DNA from: Scylla paramamosain
Taxonomy: Eukaryota > Arthropoda > Malacostraca > Decapoda > Portunidae
Assembly (NCBI RefSeq): GCF_035594125.1
Contig: NC_087158.1
Coordinates: 3,637,501-3,701,500 of the forward strand
Direction: 5' to 3'
DNA length: 64,000 nt
Position numbers and translations under genes: made by a program. This document shows, one piece after another, positions 60,460-64,000 of the stretch. The first letter of the stretch is position 1, and every line of letters starts with the position of its first letter. Below the pieces are notes generated by a model. That model saw nothing but the letters and a program-made list of their open reading frames with translations, made no database searches and was not told where the DNA came from.

Positions 60460-61765
60460 CTCCTCCACCTTATGACGCTTCCAAATTTAGTTTCACTTTG
60501 CTATTTTTGGCAGGTAGGCTAGAGGAGAGAGAAGTGGTGATTTCAGGCAGTTAAATCTAATAATAATTGGCTCGGGAGGTGAAATGTCGACATCTTATCT
60601 CAGTGCATAAAAAAAAGTAAATAAATAAACAAGCTATCTGATAGGAGTTTGCTGATAAAACTGTAGAGAACTCACACCTCACAAAGACGCTTCTCATACG
60701 AAAACAAATATTAAGGTGAAATCTATACATGAAATATGTTTGCCATGGCATCTACTTGTAAGAAAAATTAATATTAGAGTTTTGGATCGTTGTTAGGCAT
60801 TATTTAGGTGGAGGGAAGTCATGAGAGTGGATGGTTTGTTAGGTGGGTGTGTGGAGTGGCGGGGGAGGCTGACTCTGCTGCCGCTGCTGCTGTTGCTTTG
60901 GCGGCCTCGACCTTCGACTGGTGAAGGGAACTAGCGGAAGTAGCCTCTCTTTCTCCCCTTCCCCCCATTCTCCCCGCCCCTGGAACACTGGTGGGGGATA
61001 GCTGCCTCTCTCGGCTCCCTCCCCCACCTTCCTCCACTTGCTTAAAACTCGCCTTGGCCTGAAATGTTGCTTTGAAAGTTAATTATGGTGAAGCTTTTCG
61101 TCGAATGAAGCGACGCTAACGTAACCCGCGGCTCCCGCGTGGGGTTTGTCAACGACGGTTTCCCAGAAGACAGCCACTTGACGGGGACTCAGCACTGCCT
61201 TGGTGTTTGTGAAAGTATATGGATGGACGCATTATCATTATATCATTGGTGCATATTTAGTTAGATATGTATAAGGGAAAGGATATCCGTGTCTTTGTTT
61301 CTTACTAATATATACTTACGCTTAATTCTACTTCAGGAAATGTTTAGCTACTTAGTTCTCGGAAACTTTATTTATAACCTGTTCATTAATTCCTCCACCT
61401 TTATTCGGTCAGACATGCACGAACTAGCAATATAAATCTATAATGTTTAGATTTCAATATAGTTTCGATACAGACTAATATCACGGCCAAGGTTTGTAGG
61501 TCCTTAGTTACGCTCCTTTTCACACTATTAAGCTAACTAATGTCCGATGTGTGTAAGTTCAGGGTTAGGTGGACTGGGCACACCTACCTACCCAAATTAC
61601 CTGCCTAGCCTACCTGCCTACCTACCTACCTATCTACCTACGCGGGAAGGTCTGGAAGTGGTGACGAAACTTAATAATTGCATCGTCATGAAATATTACC
61701 TGCCTTAATTGTGTTCCGGTTCAGTAAGGTGTGGCTGGCTGGCTGCCTGACTGGCTGCGAACTGA
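60460..61765. other. spacer
   Basis: A GC-rich patch at 60850-61040 and a CpG-rich one at 61090-61200; CCTA repeats 61580-61640. No gene is supported. Confidence 0.4.
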
Positions 61766-62197
<432 letters not shown>

Positions 62198-62333
62198 TTG
62201 GTCGCTTCCTTTCACCATCGGCCCGGAGCGAAAGTCAATTAACTTCGCCCACCCTGTGAGGTAGAAAAGGAAACCATGGCAACGAGTGCTGTATTATAAT
62301 GCCCCTTCAATTGATACCCTTTTGTCCGCGCGC

Positions 62334-62337
<4 letters not shown>

Positions 62338-62387
<50 letters not shown>
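62338..62387. repeat. (GT)n microsatellite
   Basis: GT tract preceded by a short CG run. Confidence 0.96.
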
Positions 62388-62388
<1 letters not shown>

Positions 62389-62823
62389 TCACTCCCACTA
62401 AGGGAATTTTTCATATTTTTTTTGTCTCGCATATTAGTGATTTGCTTTTGTTCATGCCCTGCAGAAGTAACAGTCAAAGGGATGTTTTTGCGATGTAATT
62501 AGTGCTAACCTAGTTTTCCTCAAGCTGTGCTGCATAATCACTGAGGTGACCTTGGCTAACCCTCTCCCTCCACTCTCATTCTTCCCCCCCTCCCCTCCTG
62601 CCTATCACAGTATCATTAGCTTATCTCCTCCCCCTCTCCCTCTCCCTCCTCTTCCTCCTCTTCTTTCTCCACTCTCACCTCCGTAACTCTTAAGGTGATT
62701 GATTTTTTTTTTTTTTTTTTTGAAGGGGAGGGACGGGGGTGATTGAATCTTTTTTTTTTTTTGAGAGGGCAGGGACTGAGGGAAGGGTATCAAAGTTAAG
62801 GTGAAATCTTGATTGTCTCTTAA

Positions 62824-62826
<3 letters not shown>

Positions 62827-62905
<79 letters not shown>
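62827..62905. repeat. (CT)n microsatellite
   Basis: Uninterrupted CT tract. Confidence 0.97.
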
Positions 62906-62907
<2 letters not shown>

Positions 62908-63102
62908 GTCATTAGTCTTCTTTCCTTTTTTTTTTATCAAGTTAAGGTTAAATTTCAGTTGTCTCTTTTAAAGTACCTGAGATTTTATTTACCTGTTTAT
63001 TTATCTATTTATTCATTTGCATATTTATTTATTTACTTATATATATGTTTCTTTGTTTATTCAGTTTTGAGTATTTTCCTTTGATCTTCAGTTTTGTATG
63101 TG

Positions 63103-63133
<31 letters not shown>

Positions 63134-63676
63134 AAGAAGGACTACAGCAACAACAACAACAACAATAATGATGGTAACCGTAATTTCTCTTCTTAGTGTC
63201 AGTGTATTTTTTGCGTTTATTTACTTTATTCCTCCTCCTCCTCTTCAGGGTCAGTCTTTTAATTACTCCCGTCTCCCGAGTCCCCATAATTACCTTGATA
63301 ATTAAACACGTGGAAGAACACGGAGAGGAGAAGGAAGAAGAACTGAAGTGTTTGTTATTGTTTGGCACTGGTCTACTGTGGAACTTTCGTAGGCTGTCTG
63401 AAAATAGCCTTGAGGTTAGTAAACGGTGATGTCATGAGGTGTAAGGGCGCTGATAAGACTCCCAAGTACGGCAGAGATAAGAGATATGAGATAAGAACAC
63501 TAGATTCAGCATGCTGTTTAAATACGATTGGTTACTATTACGCATGATACTTTTATTACCACAAGCATGACAATACTTTTGCTACCTTCCGTTCCTAATG
63601 AGTTTACTTACGTTATTATATAAAAAAAGGAAAAGAAAAAACTTGTTACTTTTGTGTGACGTACCATATACAATGA

Positions 63677-63678
<2 letters not shown>
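62906..63678. other. spacer
   Basis: GAT repeats 63103-63133 and CAA repeats 63146-63163. Open frames have no domain. Confidence 0.4.
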
Positions 63679-63752
<74 letters not shown>

Positions 63753-63851
63753 ACGTTATGGTCACAATGGCAAAGATTACGTTAGTAGGTTTTTTGAAGG
63801 GAGGTTGTGACATCGGTTGTGTTTTTTTTTTTTTTTAAGAGTGTGACTTAC

Positions 63852-63924
<73 letters not shown>

Positions 63925-63927
63925 CGC
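63679..63927. repeat. two (GT)n microsatellites
   Basis: GT 63679-63745 and 63853-63916, each ending in a CG run (GCGCGC). Confidence 0.97.
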
Positions 63928-64000
63928 GTTAAGGTTCACATACATGTAGATTTTTTTCTCTTTTTCAGCCTGACTTTTTTTTCTTTTTTTCACAAGAGTT

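Overview
The window looks like part of a decapod crustacean genome, perhaps a crab. It is a eukaryotic sequence with long AT-rich introns and a very high load of long dinucleotide microsatellites (CT/AG, AT and AC/GT tracts of up to about 170 bp). It also holds a decayed non-LTR retrotransposon and small inverted-repeat elements. The taxon is inferred from this style and from the protein families, not from a marker gene.

Left part, about 0.4-35.8 kb, + strand: one gene dominates. I count 18 related terminal-exon units in a row: 13 intact exons that each encode three C2H2 zinc fingers, one intact exon with two fingers (the last, at 35.5 kb), and four decayed or fingerless units (17.1, 18.0, 20.9 and 30.8 kb). 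The intact exons all start in phase 0 just after a 3' splice site, nearly always with GTG (Val). They then carry a short variable leader, TGEKP-linked fingers and their own stop codon. None has its own start codon, transactivation domain or BTB domain. This is the architecture of arthropod BTB-zinc-finger loci such as longitudinals lacking (lola), mod(mdg4) and Broad, in which shared 5' exons (here outside the window, to the left) splice to one of many alternative 3' exons. Each exon would give one transcription-factor isoform with its own DNA-binding specificity. A block close to GGGCATCCTCTACAG|GTG is conserved at most acceptors although the introns around it are not, and the base run after the AG resembles a 5' splice site.

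Boundary at about 32-32.5 kb: to the left, introns are strongly CpG-poor; to the right, CpG is common. The last exon lies in the CpG-rich part and differs in base composition, acceptor and finger number.

Right part, about 36-64 kb: I see no convincing host protein-coding gene. It holds a series of decaying tandem repeats (periods of about 50-180 bp), five copies of a MITE-like element of about 207-247 bp (PIF/Harbinger-like, one with a filled/empty site pair), a possible hAT relic at the boundary, a minus-strand non-LTR reverse-transcriptase pseudogene (45.95-48.2 kb) and a second tail fragment, and dense microsatellites. It may be intergenic, or an intron or upstream region of a neighbouring gene; the sequence does not decide this.
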